A DNA stretch of 34,977 nt from Pseudomonadota bacterium (lineage in GTDB: Bacteria > Pseudomonadota > Gammaproteobacteria > Burkholderiales > Sulfuriferulaceae): NCBI GenBank assembly GCA_021790515.1, contig JAJYHV010000046.1:16462-51438 (forward strand), in the 5' to 3' direction. The notes under the pieces are model-generated. The model was given only the letters and a program-made list of their open reading frames with translations. It had not been told where the DNA came from and made no database searches. Positions 17,476 through 25,656 of the stretch are shown piece by piece. Position numbers and translations under genes: made by a program. Position 1 is the first letter of the stretch; every line of letters starts with the position of its first letter.

Positions 17476-18134
17476 TCGGGGTTCGCAGGGTAGAGTTGAT
17501 GGGTATGGATGTAATCGAGAACAGCGTCCGGTAACAGGTAACGTGGATTGCGCCCAGCCTGTAGGGTATCACGGATATAGGTGGCAGAAATGTCCAGCGC
17601 GGTGATTGACAGGGTGATGATGCGCCCCGCCGCAGATTCATGCAGCGTTTGTACGCTGCCTAAACGGGTTTCCAGTGTTTGGCGTAGCAGGGCGGACATG
17701 CTGTTTTGCCAGCTTTCGCGCGGGAAGCCGGGCCGGTAGGCCACGGCAATGTGCGCCAGATCGAACAGTTCTTGCCAGCGGCGCCACCAGGGCAGACCCA
17801 GAAATGCATCGGCGCCCATCAGCAGGCAAATGGGTTGCTGGTCACCATATTTTTCGCGCAGGGCGATGAGCGTATCAATGGTATAGGCCGGCGTTGTGCG
17901 GCGAACTTCGCGGGCATCGACGCTGAAGTGCGGGTTGCCGGCAATGGCAAGCTCGGCCATGAATAATCGATGGTCGGCAGGTGTTTGTGGCCGGTTGCGG
18001 TGCGGTGGCCAGCCGGTGGGGATGAAAACCACTTGTTTTAACGCCAGTGATTCGGTCAGTTCTTCGGCCAATCGCAGATGGCCGAAATGAATGGGGTCGA
18101 ATGTGCCGCCAAAAATACCGATGGGCGCCTGCAT
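17472..18134 (-). CDS. nadD: Nicotinate-nucleotide adenylyltransferase
   Basis: Adenylylates nicotinate mononucleotide in NAD synthesis. The 220-residue protein has the nucleotidyltransferase site GIFGGTFDPIHFGHLRLAE near the N-terminus and the ISATYIRD motif near the C-terminus (usual ISST-IR). I chose ATG 18134 because the conserved motif follows within five residues and it begins 7 bases after the proA stop. An upstream ATG at 18173 would add 13 unconserved residues inside proA. No clear Shine-Dalgarno precedes either start. Confidence 0.95.
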   Translation of the reverse strand: MQAPIGIFGGTFDPIHFGHLRLAEELTESLALKQVVFIPTGWPPHRNRPQTPADHRLFMAELAIAGNPHFSVDAREVRRTTPAYTIDTLIALREKYGDQQPICLLMGADAFLGLPWWRRWQELFDLAHIAVAYRPGFPRESWQNSMSALLRQTLETRLGSVQTLHESAAGRIITLSITALDISATYIRDTLQAGRNPRYLLPDAVLDYIHTHQLYPANPE

Positions 18135-18141
18135 GAGCGGT

Positions 18142-19404
18142 TCAGCCACGGATATGTCCGTCACCCAGTACAATCCATTTTTGTGACGTCAGTCCTTCCA
18201 GGCCAACCGGGCCTCTGGCATGAATCTTATCCGTCGAGATACCGATTTCTGCGCCTAAACCATATTCAAAGCCGTCGGCGAACCGGGTCGAGGCATTCAC
18301 CATCACACTGCTTGAATCCACTTCGCGCAGAAAGCGTCGCGCCACGGTGTAGTTTTCCGTGACGATGGCATCGGTGTGTCGGGATCCGTAGTGGTTGATG
18401 TGGGCAATGGCGGCATCAATATCCGGAATCACGCGAATCGAAATAATGGGGGCGAGGTACTCGGTAAACCAGTCTTCTTCACTGGCAGCAAGGATATCTG
18501 GCAGGATGCGTTGTGCCTGTGCGCAACCACGCATTTCGACGCCTTTTTTTCGATAAATGGCGGCAATCGGCGGTAGCAGGGTGTGGGCAACCGATTCTGC
18601 CATCAGCAGGGTTTCGGCGGTATTGCAGGTGCCATAACGGCTGGTCTTGGCATTGTCGGCGATGCGGATAGCCTTGTCGGGCGCGGCTTCACCGTCGATA
18701 TAGACATGGCACACACCGTGCAGGTGTTTGATGACAGGAATACGCGATTCAGCAATCAAGCGCTCAATCAATCCCTTGCCACCGCGCGGCACGATGACGT
18801 CCACAAAATCGCGCATCGTGATGAGTTCGCCCACGGCGGCGCGGTCGGTGGTGTTGATGACTTGAATGCATTCGGCGGGCAAACCGGCTTCTTTGATACC
18901 TTCTTGTACGCAGCTGGCAATCACCTGATTACTTTCCATGGCTTCGGAGCCGCCACGTAAAATAGCGGCATTGCCGGATTTCAGGCATAGTCCGGCTGCA
19001 TCGGCGGTGACATTTGGCCGCGCTTCGTAGATAATGCCGATAACGCCGAGTGGTACGCGCATTTTGCCGACCTGTATGCCGGAAGGACGAAATTTGAGAT
19101 CGCTGATTTCACCGACAGGATCGGGCAGGGCGGCAATCTGGCGCAAGCCTTCTGCCATGGCGTCGATGCTTTTTTCGTTGAGTGCGAGGCGGTCGAGCAG
19201 TGCGCCATCCAGTTGTTGCGCACGTGCGCGCTCCATGTCGGTTGCGTTGGCGGATAGTAGCGCGGAACGCTTGTCGAGCAGGATGTTTGCGATGACATCG
19301 AGTGCGCGGTTTTTGGTCAGAGTGTCGGCACGGGCAATGTCGCGGGCAGCAGCGCGTGCTGATTGCCCGATGTGTCGCATATAAGTTTTGATATCAATAT
19401 CCAT
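18142..19404 (-). CDS. proA: Glutamate-5-semialdehyde dehydrogenase (gamma-glutamyl phosphate reductase)
   Basis: Second step of proline synthesis, NADPH-dependent reduction of gamma-glutamyl phosphate. The 420 residues span the aldehyde-dehydrogenase-like fold: [41 protein letters not shown], the catalytic Cys in [12 protein letters not shown], and [11 protein letters not shown]-like sequence near the end ([18 protein letters not shown]). Start ATG 19404 gives [13 protein letters not shown], the usual betaproteobacterial N-terminus; the frame is open further upstream but the Pro/Ala-rich residues there are not ProA-like. It heads a seven-gene operon. Because a divergent gene starts only 14 bases away, its promoter must lie within that gene. 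Confidence 0.97.
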   Translation of the reverse strand: MDIDIKTYMRHIGQSARAAARDIARADTLTKNRALDVIANILLDKRSALLSANATDMERARAQQLDGALLDRLALNEKSIDAMAEGLRQIAALPDPVGEISDLKFRPSGIQVGKMRVPLGVIGIIYEARPNVTADAAGLCLKSGNAAILRGGSEAMESNQVIASCVQEGIKEAGLPAECIQVINTTDRAAVGELITMRDFVDVIVPRGGKGLIERLIAESRIPVIKHLHGVCHVYIDGEAAPDKAIRIADNAKTSRYGTCNTAETLLMAESVAHTLLPPIAAIYRKKGVEMRGCAQAQRILPDILAASEEDWFTEYLAPIISIRVIPDIDAAIAHINHYGSRHTDAIVTENYTVARRFLREVDSSSVMVNASTRFADGFEYGLGAEIGISTDKIHARGPVGLEGLTSQKWIVLGDGHIRG

Positions 19405-19418
19405 TGGGTGTGGACGGA

Positions 19419-21122
19419 ATGATGTGGCGTAAGGTCGTAATATTAACGCAAAAATATGGATGGACGCACTATTTTCTTGCGGGTTTTCTTTTGTTGGCCG
19501 GGGCGGCGCAGGCAGATGATGCCGTCGCACAATTGGACATGGCTGCAGGAGCGGGCCAATTGGCCTGGCAGCAGTTGCAGGGGTCGCCCGTGCCAACGGA
19601 TGTTGATGCATTGCGTCTGCGTTGGCAGGCATTGGCAGCGGGGGGAAATCCGCAGCAAATTTTGATCGAGGCAGCTGCTTTACCCAGTACGGCGCCGGCA
19701 GATATCCTGCATGATGCAGATTGGCTGGCGGCGCGCGCGGCGTTGCAGGTGAAGGATGGCAGGCAGGCAAGGGTTTATCTGGGGCGATTGTTGTGGTTGA
19801 TGCCGGTCAGGCCCGACGAGGTGCGCAGTTTGCGGGATATGGTTGTGCAAAGTCATTTGTTGCCGCAACCGGATGGGGATACGGAAGGTTTGTTGCTGCG
19901 CGATGAACAGGATTATGGCGCCAACCCGGCCTTGCGTCTGCAGGTGGTGGCCGCATTCATTCAGGCAAAACAGAAACTGCCGGATATGAATGCCGTGCGC
20001 ACGGGATTGGCTGATACCGATCCGGTGGCCGTTTTGCTTGATGTGGCAGGTGACAATCTTTCTGGCTCCGATTTGCGTCAACGCGTTGGACAATTGCTGC
20101 AACAACCTCATTTACCCGACATTGTTTTGCAGGCATTACAGGTGTTGTTGCGCGATCGCAACGAAGATGGGTTACAGGAGCAGCTTGATGAGCGCATGTT
20201 GGCTGAAGCAAAGCCACAGGGCGTCGATGCGATGGCATTATGGAAGCGCTATCATAGCCAGACGCAAAGCTTTGCCAATGTACGTTTGTTGCTGTTCGGT
20301 TCGGATACTGGTTGGGCTGAACAGGCGAAGCAGAATGATGACCCTGTGATGGCGCGTGCCATCTGGGCCTATCTGGCGCGGCAAGCCAAGGATGCACAGC
20401 TCAAGGTGACAGCGCAAGAACATTTGATTGATGCGCTGTCGGCCTTGCAGGAGGACCGCACGGTGTTGCGCCTGTTTTCTGCCGCGTGGCCGGGTTTGCC
20501 AGCGCAGGATTTTGCGCCATCGGTACGTTGGCGTCTGGGACAGATCGGTTGGAATGTCGGTGACGACAAGCTGGCGGCGGCGATGTGGCAAGACGAGCAG
20601 ATCTTGCCTGCGGGCGGTGATCGCGCTGCCTGGTTGCTGCAACGCGCGCAATTATTCGCGCGTGTTGCGCAATGGTCAGCGGCGTGGCAGGCGTTCACGG
20701 GTTGGCAAACCGTTCGGGTCGGCGGCACGCTGGACTGGAATGTTGTGTTATTGGCAGAAACCCTGTCACATCATGCGGTATCGGTGCAGACTGCCGAACA
20801 GTTGCTGCGCGATTTGCTGTCAGTCAGCACTGTCGATGAGCAGCGTTTTCTGTTTTTCCGTTTGGGTGAGATGGAATCAGACAGTGAGCCACGGCGCGCT
20901 GCGCAGTGGTATCTGCGCGCGGCAGGCAGCAAACCTGACAGCACGAGGGATTGGCGTGCTACGGCGCGGGCAGCTGCATTGTTGCAGCGTGTCGGGTTGC
21001 ATGATGACGCGCGGCACCTGGCGGAAAATCTTGTCAATCATTGTCCGGATGCCGCCATCAAGGCACAAGCACAACAAGTCTTGCTGGATAAAGTTGCCGG
21101 GCAGGGCGACGCAGGTCAGTGA
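19419..21122 (+). CDS. Uncharacterised periplasmic helical-repeat (TPR-like) protein
   Basis: I do not recognise a specific family. The 567-residue protein starts with a clear signal peptide (hydrophobic [16 protein letters not shown], cleavage before DDAVAQL), then is almost wholly helical, rich in Ala, Leu, Gln and Trp. Its repeats resemble tetratricopeptides: [39 protein letters not shown], and Trp-Ala pairs about every 30-40 residues. This suggests an export-pathway or envelope scaffold protein. ATG 19419 or 19422 gives the most natural signal peptide; neither has a strong Shine-Dalgarno. It is divergent from proA with 14 bases between starts, and its stop codon lies in the first unit of a 14-bp tandem repeat. 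Confidence 0.7.
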   Translation: MMWRKVVILTQKYGWTHYFLAGFLLLAGAAQADDAVAQLDMAAGAGQLAWQQLQGSPVPTDVDALRLRWQALAAGGNPQQILIEAAALPSTAPADILHDADWLAARAALQVKDGRQARVYLGRLLWLMPVRPDEVRSLRDMVVQSHLLPQPDGDTEGLLLRDEQDYGANPALRLQVVAAFIQAKQKLPDMNAVRTGLADTDPVAVLLDVAGDNLSGSDLRQRVGQLLQQPHLPDIVLQALQVLLRDRNEDGLQEQLDERMLAEAKPQGVDAMALWKRYHSQTQSFANVRLLLFGSDTGWAEQAKQNDDPVMARAIWAYLARQAKDAQLKVTAQEHLIDALSALQEDRTVLRLFSAAWPGLPAQDFAPSVRWRLGQIGWNVGDDKLAAAMWQDEQILPAGGDRAAWLLQRAQLFARVAQWSAAWQAFTGWQTVRVGGTLDWNVVLLAETLSHHAVSVQTAEQLLRDLLSVSTVDEQRFLFFRLGEMESDSEPRRAAQWYLRAAGSKPDSTRDWRATARAAALLQRVGLHDDARHLAENLVNHCPDAAIKAQAQQVLLDKVAGQGDAGQ

Positions 21123-21169
21123 GTCAAGGTCAGTGAGTCAAGGTCAGTGAGTCAAGGTCAGTGAGTCAC
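21114..21169. repeat. 14-bp tandem repeat, four copies, across two convergent gene ends
   Basis: The unit is GGTCAGTGAGTCAA at 21114, 21128 and 21142, and a fourth at 21156 with a changed last base. The stop codon of the plus-strand gene (21120-21122) lies in unit 1. The stop of the minus-strand lipoprotein gene (21158-21160) lies in unit 4. Each unit carries TCA-N-TGA-N-TCA, so it provides stop triplets on both strands. Confidence 0.95.
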
Positions 21170-21481
21170 ACTGGTGATGCCGTTGCCGCTCAGCACGTTG
21201 ACTTTATCGCCCGCGTGAAAGAGTTGGCTTGCTGATTGGGTGACGGCAATCATTCGGCCGGATTCCAGACGGATGGTGATTTGTTCTGCATTGCCAGTCG
21301 ACGTTTGTACGGGTTGTACTCCGGTTACCGTGCCTGGCACCACCTCCTGTACGCCACCAATGCGTTGAGCGCTTTCGGGTGTGCTGGCGCAGGCTGATAG
21401 CGTCAGGATGAACATGAGAGACAGTAACTTGGGAAAATGACGTCGTGTCTGACGGGATTTCCGGGTCAAGATTTTCGGCAT
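21158..21481 (-). CDS. Small putative outer-membrane lipoprotein
   Basis: The 107-residue protein has a positively charged N-terminus, a hydrophobic core and the lipobox LSAC (Cys31). The mature part of about 77 residues includes VVPGTVTGVQPVQ and ITIRLESGRMIAVTQSASQLFHAGDKVNVLSG, which looks like a small beta-rich (OB/SH3-like) domain; SlyB-type lipoproteins have a similar pattern. A good Shine-Dalgarno (AGGAAA, 7 bases ahead) supports ATG 21481. It follows the PfkB kinase gene by 57 bases. The function is unknown; it may be an envelope-stability protein. Confidence 0.75.
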   Translation of the reverse strand: MPKILTRKSRQTRRHFPKLLSLMFILTLSACASTPESAQRIGGVQEVVPGTVTGVQPVQTSTGNAEQITIRLESGRMIAVTQSASQLFHAGDKVNVLSGNGITSVTH

Positions 21482-21538
21482 GGCGATTTCCTGTTCGACA
21501 GAAAAGATGCGTCATTCTTGACCAAACCGCACCAATGG

Positions 21539-22492
21539 TCAAGAAGCGGATAACTTGCCGGGAAAAGTTTCAGCAAAAGCCGTTTCATAACGATGGACGA
21601 TGTCCGTAAATGTGGGATGATGGTTTTGTCCACCGCGATGTTCAATTTTGATAGCGCCCATCAGCGAGGCGAGCTTGCCCGTCTGTTCCCAGTGCCAGTG
21701 GTGTGAAATGCCATATAGCAGACCAGCCCGGTAGGCATCGCCGCAACCGGTCGGATCGATGACTTGTGCAGCCTCCGCGCAGGGAATGGCGATGCATTCT
21801 GTGGCAGTAAAAATTTCTGACCCGGCCTCGCCTCGAGTCACGATGAGGGCGCGCACTTTTTGCGCCAGTTCGGCAAGTGGAATGCCGACACGCTGTTGCA
21901 GCATCTCGGCCTCATAATCGTTGACAGCGACATAATCTGCCCACTCGATGAACTGCAACAATTCGGCACCATCGAACATCGGCATGCCTTGACCTGGATC
22001 AAAAACGAAGGGAATGCCCGCAGCGTGAAAGGCCTTGGCGTGGGCAATCATGCCCTCCCGTCCGTCGGGTGCGACGATACCGAGCTGAACGTTGCCAGCC
22101 TGTTCAATCCGGTTACGGTGAGCATCATTCATCGCACCCGGGTGAAAAGCGGTAATCTGGTTATCGGTGAGGTCGGTGGTGATGAATGCCTGCGCCGTGT
22201 AGGCATTTTCAATGGCCAAAATGTGCTCACGACTGATGCCGTGCCGATCCAGATGTTGTGCGTAAGGCGCAAAATCCTGACCACATGCGGCCATGATGAG
22301 CGGAGACTCTTCCAGCAACTTCAGGTTCCAGGCAATATTGCCGGCACAGCCACCAAATTCACGCCGCATTTCCGGTACCAGAAACGCGACATTCAGTTTG
22401 TGGATTTTTTCCGGCAGGATGTGACGTTCGAAACGATCAGGAAACACCATGATGGTGTCAAAAGCAAGTGAACCACAAATCAGGATGGACAT
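21539..22492 (-). CDS. PfkB-family carbohydrate/nucleoside kinase
   Basis: The 317-residue ribokinase-fold kinase starts ILICGSLAFDTIMVFPDRF, has REFGGCAGNIAWNL (substrate-binding GG-N) and the C-terminal catalytic DPTGCGDAYRAGLLYG, where Asp of GCGD is the general base. The version with HILPEKIHKLNVAF resembles the adenosine-kinase-like group often annotated in betaproteobacteria. The substrate (adenosine, ribose or another sugar) cannot be fixed from sequence. The 235-base gap ahead of it (22493-22727) is AT-rich and must hold divergent promoters; I see a partial palindrome GATAAA-N6-TTTATC near 22550 but no clear promoter. Confidence 0.9.
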   Translation of the reverse strand: MSILICGSLAFDTIMVFPDRFERHILPEKIHKLNVAFLVPEMRREFGGCAGNIAWNLKLLEESPLIMAACGQDFAPYAQHLDRHGISREHILAIENAYTAQAFITTDLTDNQITAFHPGAMNDAHRNRIEQAGNVQLGIVAPDGREGMIAHAKAFHAAGIPFVFDPGQGMPMFDGAELLQFIEWADYVAVNDYEAEMLQQRVGIPLAELAQKVRALIVTRGEAGSEIFTATECIAIPCAEAAQVIDPTGCGDAYRAGLLYGISHHWHWEQTGKLASLMGAIKIEHRGGQNHHPTFTDIVHRYETAFAETFPGKLSAS

Positions 22493-22727
22493 GGCGATGG
22501 CAGAATATGAAAATCGCCATTGTAACTCGACTGACGAGCGACAGAGAACGATAAATCGTGGTTTATCAGTAAATTCAGTATTTCATCCGTTTTTTGATGT
22601 ATTTTTTGTAGCTTTCTTGCCGCTTCGGTTTCATAAAAATTTCATCAATCAATCATATTTTTGTCGTGAATTCACCGTAGTCTTGTCACAAACTTTCGGT
22701 AGCAGGTTTGGATGGCGGAGGTGAACG

Positions 22728-22787
22728 ATGCAGCAACAGATGATGCAGCAACAGATGATGCAGCGACAGATGATGCAGCGACAGATG
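22728..22787. repeat. 15-bp tandem repeat encoding the N-terminus of the next protein
   Basis: Four copies of ATGCAGC(A/G)ACAGATG begin exactly at the start codon. They encode MQQQM twice and MQRQM twice. The unit length is a multiple of three, so copy-number change would alter protein length but not frame. Confidence 0.95.
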
Positions 22788-23666
22788 ATGGTATGGATGG
22801 CGAAGCGGACAATGTGGCAAAAACAAATGCGGCGAATGATATTGCTGGCGTTGCCGTGGCTGTTGCAATCGACCAGTGCGCATGCATGGGGTCTGTATAC
22901 ACATGTGTTTTTTGCGCAATGGTTGGTGTGGGGCGTGCCGTTTCTGGATGGCGAATTGCGGCGGGCGGTCGCGCGTTATCCCAAGCTGGTGATGGCTGGC
23001 GCCTGTTTGCCGGATTTGGCTTTGGTCGGCCGTCTGGTGCGCACGGACGCGTTTGATCGCAACCATTGCTGGGACAATGCCAGACTGCTGTTGGCCAGTG
23101 CGGAAACGGATGCAGAGCGGGCATTGGCCGTGGGGTTCTATAGTCATTTGTTTGCCGATGTGGTGGCGCATCATCATTTTGTGCCAGCGCATGAGCGGTT
23201 GTGGGTTGATTGGCCGATGGTCGCCCATGCGGCGTCCGAGTGGGCGATGGATGCGCATGTGTCGCGGCAGGTGTTGATGGCACCGGCAGTGTTGCTGCAT
23301 GGCGCGCAGGCGGAAGTTGCTCCCTGGTTGGCCAGGCACTATGGGTTGTCGGTGCAGCAAGTCGTCGACGCCATGCGCTGGCTGGCAAATGCGGATGCCT
23401 TGCTGCGGACATCGCGGCTGTCTCAAGGTTTGTATGTTACTTTATTGCAGACCGATTCGCGTGCGCGGCAAAGGTTTGATTATTTCTTGCGCGAAACGCA
23501 TGCCCGTTTTGCGGGGATTAATCGTGTTCTGGCCGGAGAGCTTCCGCAACCAGATGCGAATGGTGGATGTGCCCGGGTGGCACAGTATCGGTTATCTGCA
23601 TTTTCGGACGCTCAACTGCGTTTGGGACAACCTTTGCCGGTCGATTGTTTTTATAAACCAGTCTGA
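22728..23666 (+). CDS. Secreted zinc-dependent phospholipase C-like protein
   Basis: The 312-residue protein resembles the zinc-dependent phospholipase C (PF00882) family. After a repetitive start and a signal peptide (MILLALPWLLQSTSAHA) the mature chain begins AWGLYTHVFFA; in this family Trp1 and nearby His ligate zinc. Later features are AGACLPDLALVG, LAVGFYSHLFADVVAHHHFVPAHE and EWAMDAHV, consistent with the His/Asp zinc cluster. Start 22728 is supported by a near-perfect Shine-Dalgarno, GGAGGTGA, six bases away (from GGAGG). This leaves an unusual ~36-residue extension ahead of the signal peptide; an internal start at one of several ATGs (e.g. MRRMILL) is possible. The true substrate is unknown. 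cca follows 40 bases downstream. Confidence 0.8.
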   Translation: MQQQMMQQQMMQRQMMQRQMMVWMAKRTMWQKQMRRMILLALPWLLQSTSAHAWGLYTHVFFAQWLVWGVPFLDGELRRAVARYPKLVMAGACLPDLALVGRLVRTDAFDRNHCWDNARLLLASAETDAERALAVGFYSHLFADVVAHHHFVPAHERLWVDWPMVAHAASEWAMDAHVSRQVLMAPAVLLHGAQAEVAPWLARHYGLSVQQVVDAMRWLANADALLRTSRLSQGLYVTLLQTDSRARQRFDYFLRETHARFAGINRVLAGELPQPDANGGCARVAQYRLSAFSDAQLRLGQPLPVDCFYKPV

Positions 23667-23706
23667 TATGATGTTTTGCAGTGCTGGGTGAGTGGCGGGG
23701 TGCGGA

Positions 23707-24915
23707 ATGCAGGTGTATGTGGTAGGCGGTGCTGTACGGGATGCTTTATTGGGCCTGCCGGTGCATGATCGTGACTATGTGGTTGTGGGTGCTACGCCAT
23801 CAGAAATGGTTGCACAAGGTTTTTTACCTGTTGGTCGTGATTTTCCGGTGTTTCTGCATCCGGTTTCGCACGAAGAATATGCTTTGGCGCGTACAGAGCG
23901 CAAATCCGGTCCCGGTTATCACGGTTTTGTTTGTTATACATCACCGCAGGTGACGTTGGAAGAAGACTTGTCACGGCGGGATTTTACCGTGAACGCCATG
24001 GCGCAGGATGCACAGGGCAATATCATTGATCCTTGGGGTGGGCGGGCAGATGTGGCAGCGCGGGTGTTGCGTCACGTCGGGCCTGCCTTTGTCGAAGATC
24101 CGGTACGTATTTTGCGGGCAGCGCGTTTCATGGCGCGCTTGCCGGATTTTGAACTGGCGGCGGAAACTTTGGCGCTGATGCGCCAGATGGTCGAAGATGG
24201 CGAGGTGGATCATTTGGTGCCGGAGCGTGTCTGGCAGGAGTTGTCACGTGGTCTGATGACACAGCATCCGTCACGGATGTTGCAGGTGTTGCGCGCGTGT
24301 GGCGCTTTGGCCCGGTTGATGCCGGAAATCGATGCGCTGTTTGGCGTGGCGCAAGACGTGCGATATCACCCGGAAATCGATGCGGGGAAACATACCCTGT
24401 TGGTGCTGGACGCGGCTGCCCAGGCGGGTTTTTCTCTGTCGGTGAGATTTTCTGCCTTGATGCACGATATCGGGAAAGGATTGACGCCACCGGAAAGTTT
24501 GCCGAATCACCCCCGGCATGAATTGGCCGGCGTCGAACCGGTGCGCGAATTGTGTCAGCGTTTGCGTGTGCCGGTGGAATGTCGTGATTTGGCCTTGTTG
24601 ACCGTGCGTTACCACGGAGAAATTCATCGCGCAGATCGTCTTTCATATGATGAACTGGTCAGCCTGTTGGAGCGTGTCGATGCGTTTCGGCGTCCGCAAC
24701 GGTTTGAGTTACTGTTGCAGGCCTGTCTGGCGGATGCGCGGGGACGGACAGGCTATGCAGACAGCGCTTATCCGCAGGCGGAACGCCTGCGGATGGTGCT
24801 TGCCGTCACGCGCGGTGTGGATGCGTCTGTGCTGGCGGCACAGTATCCACCGGCACAGATGGCCTCGCGCCTGCATTCGACAAGGGTGGAGTTGCTGACG
24901 GATGCGGGTGTTTGA
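23707..24915 (+). CDS. cca: CCA tRNA nucleotidyltransferase (multifunctional, HD domain)
   Basis: Adds or repairs the 3'-CCA of tRNAs without a template. The 402-residue bacterial class II enzyme shows MQVYVVGGAVRDALLG, catalytic Asp21 and Asp23 (HDRDY), EEDLSRRDFTVNAMA, FVEDPVRILRAARF and, in the C-terminal half, the HD motif LMHDIGKGLTPPE found in gammaproteobacterial and betaproteobacterial enzymes with 2',3'-cyclic phosphodiesterase and phosphatase activity. ATG 23707 is chosen because the fold begins there; the GTG 15 bases upstream adds only MAGCG. Its stop codon is part of a 16-bp tandem repeat. Confidence 0.96.
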   Translation: MQVYVVGGAVRDALLGLPVHDRDYVVVGATPSEMVAQGFLPVGRDFPVFLHPVSHEEYALARTERKSGPGYHGFVCYTSPQVTLEEDLSRRDFTVNAMAQDAQGNIIDPWGGRADVAARVLRHVGPAFVEDPVRILRAARFMARLPDFELAAETLALMRQMVEDGEVDHLVPERVWQELSRGLMTQHPSRMLQVLRACGALARLMPEIDALFGVAQDVRYHPEIDAGKHTLLVLDAAAQAGFSLSVRFSALMHDIGKGLTPPESLPNHPRHELAGVEPVRELCQRLRVPVECRDLALLTVRYHGEIHRADRLSYDELVSLLERVDAFRRPQRFELLLQACLADARGRTGYADSAYPQAERLRMVLAVTRGVDASVLAAQYPPAQMASRLHSTRVELLTDAGV

Positions 24916-24970
24916 TTGCCGGTTGAATTGATTGCCGGTTGAATTGATTGCCTGTTGAATTGATTGCCGA
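24913..24970. repeat. 16-bp tandem repeat, about 3.6 copies, starting at the cca stop codon
   Basis: The unit TGATTGCCGGTTGAAT occurs at 24913 and 24929, with one mismatch at 24945, and a partial copy follows at 24961. The first TGA is the stop codon of cca. No gene lies between this repeat and gmhB at 25123; that gap holds only the repeat, a 6-bp hairpin (25000-25018) and a -10-like hexamer. Confidence 0.93.
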
Positions 24971-25110
24971 ATCGGTCAGGTATTCTGCTGTGAATGATTT
25001 GCCACGAATTGTGTGGCAGGAAAAATCAGTGATCTCTCGTTCTGTTTTATAGAATCTTTCGGCGTGGTTGGTATTTCGAAATGTCAGTGAAAAAAATGAC
25101 ATTTTCGGGT

Positions 25111-25116
25111 TATACT
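25111..25116 (+). promoter_or_regulatory. -10-like hexamer immediately upstream of gmhB
   Basis: TATACT lies 6 bases before the likely gmhB start codon. A weak -35 candidate (GTGAAA at 25087-25092, spacer 18) is present. If used, transcription would start at or next to the ATG, giving a leaderless mRNA; no Shine-Dalgarno is visible there. Confidence 0.35.
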
Positions 25117-25122
25117 CCGCGC

Positions 25123-25656
25123 ATGAAACTGATTATTCTGGACAGAGACGGTGTTATCAACCGTGATTCTGATCATTACATTAAAAATCCTGATGAATGG
25201 GAGCCAATACCCGGCAGCCTGAATGCGATTGCGCGATTGAATCAGGCGGGCTTTCGGGTGGTGGTGGCAACCAACCAATCCGGGATAGGGCGTGGCTTGT
25301 TCGACATGGCGATGCTCAACGCCATTCATGCTCGTATGCATCGTGCACTGGCACAGGTTGGCGGTCGTATCGACGCAGTGTTTTATTGCCCGCACGCCGC
25401 CAATAGCAACTGTGCCTGCCGTAAGCCGCGGGCAGGCATGCTTCTGGAAATTGCCGAACGGTTTGAAACCAGTCTGCATGGAGTCCCTGCCGTCGGCGAC
25501 AGTTTGCGCGATCTGCAGGCTGCCGTTGCGGTGGGTGCAACGCCGGTTCTGGTGCGCACCGGCAAGGGCGAGGCAACCTTGCGTGCAGGTGGCCTGCCTG
25601 ATGGGGTAAGGGTGCATGCGGATTTGTTGGCGGTGGTCGAAGAGGTGTTGTCTTGA
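25123..25656 (+). CDS. gmhB: D-glycero-beta-D-manno-heptose-1,7-bisphosphate 7-phosphatase
   Basis: HAD-superfamily phosphatase in ADP-heptose synthesis for the LPS inner core. The 177 residues start KLIILDRDGVINRDSD (nucleophile Asp7, acid/base Asp9), followed by VATNQSGIGRG, the zinc-binding FYCPHAANSNCACRKP and VGDSLRDLQAA. Start 25123 is the family start; an upstream in-frame ATG at 25081 would add 14 residues (MSVKKMTFSGYTPR) that precede the fold and have no support. Its stop overlaps the plsC ATG (TGATG). Confidence 0.94.
   Translation: MKLIILDRDGVINRDSDHYIKNPDEWEPIPGSLNAIARLNQAGFRVVVATNQSGIGRGLFDMAMLNAIHARMHRALAQVGGRIDAVFYCPHAANSNCACRKPRAGMLLEIAERFETSLHGVPAVGDSLRDLQAAVAVGATPVLVRTGKGEATLRAGGLPDGVRVHADLLAVVEEVLS

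Noticed and set aside
19405-19770. Upstream extension of the proA frame (~120 residues)
   Set aside because: Pro/Ala/His-rich, not ProA-like, and antisense to the start of the exported-protein gene; the normal ProA N-terminus begins at 19404.
22712-23056. Overlapping frame encoding a repeated DAATD peptide
   Set aside because: It is the +1 reading of the 15-bp repeat at 22728. The phospholipase C-like frame has the ideal Shine-Dalgarno, signal peptide and conserved residues.
25000-25018. Hairpin TGCCAC-N7-GTGGCA as a cca terminator
   Set aside because: The stem is only 6 bp and no T-run follows on either strand.
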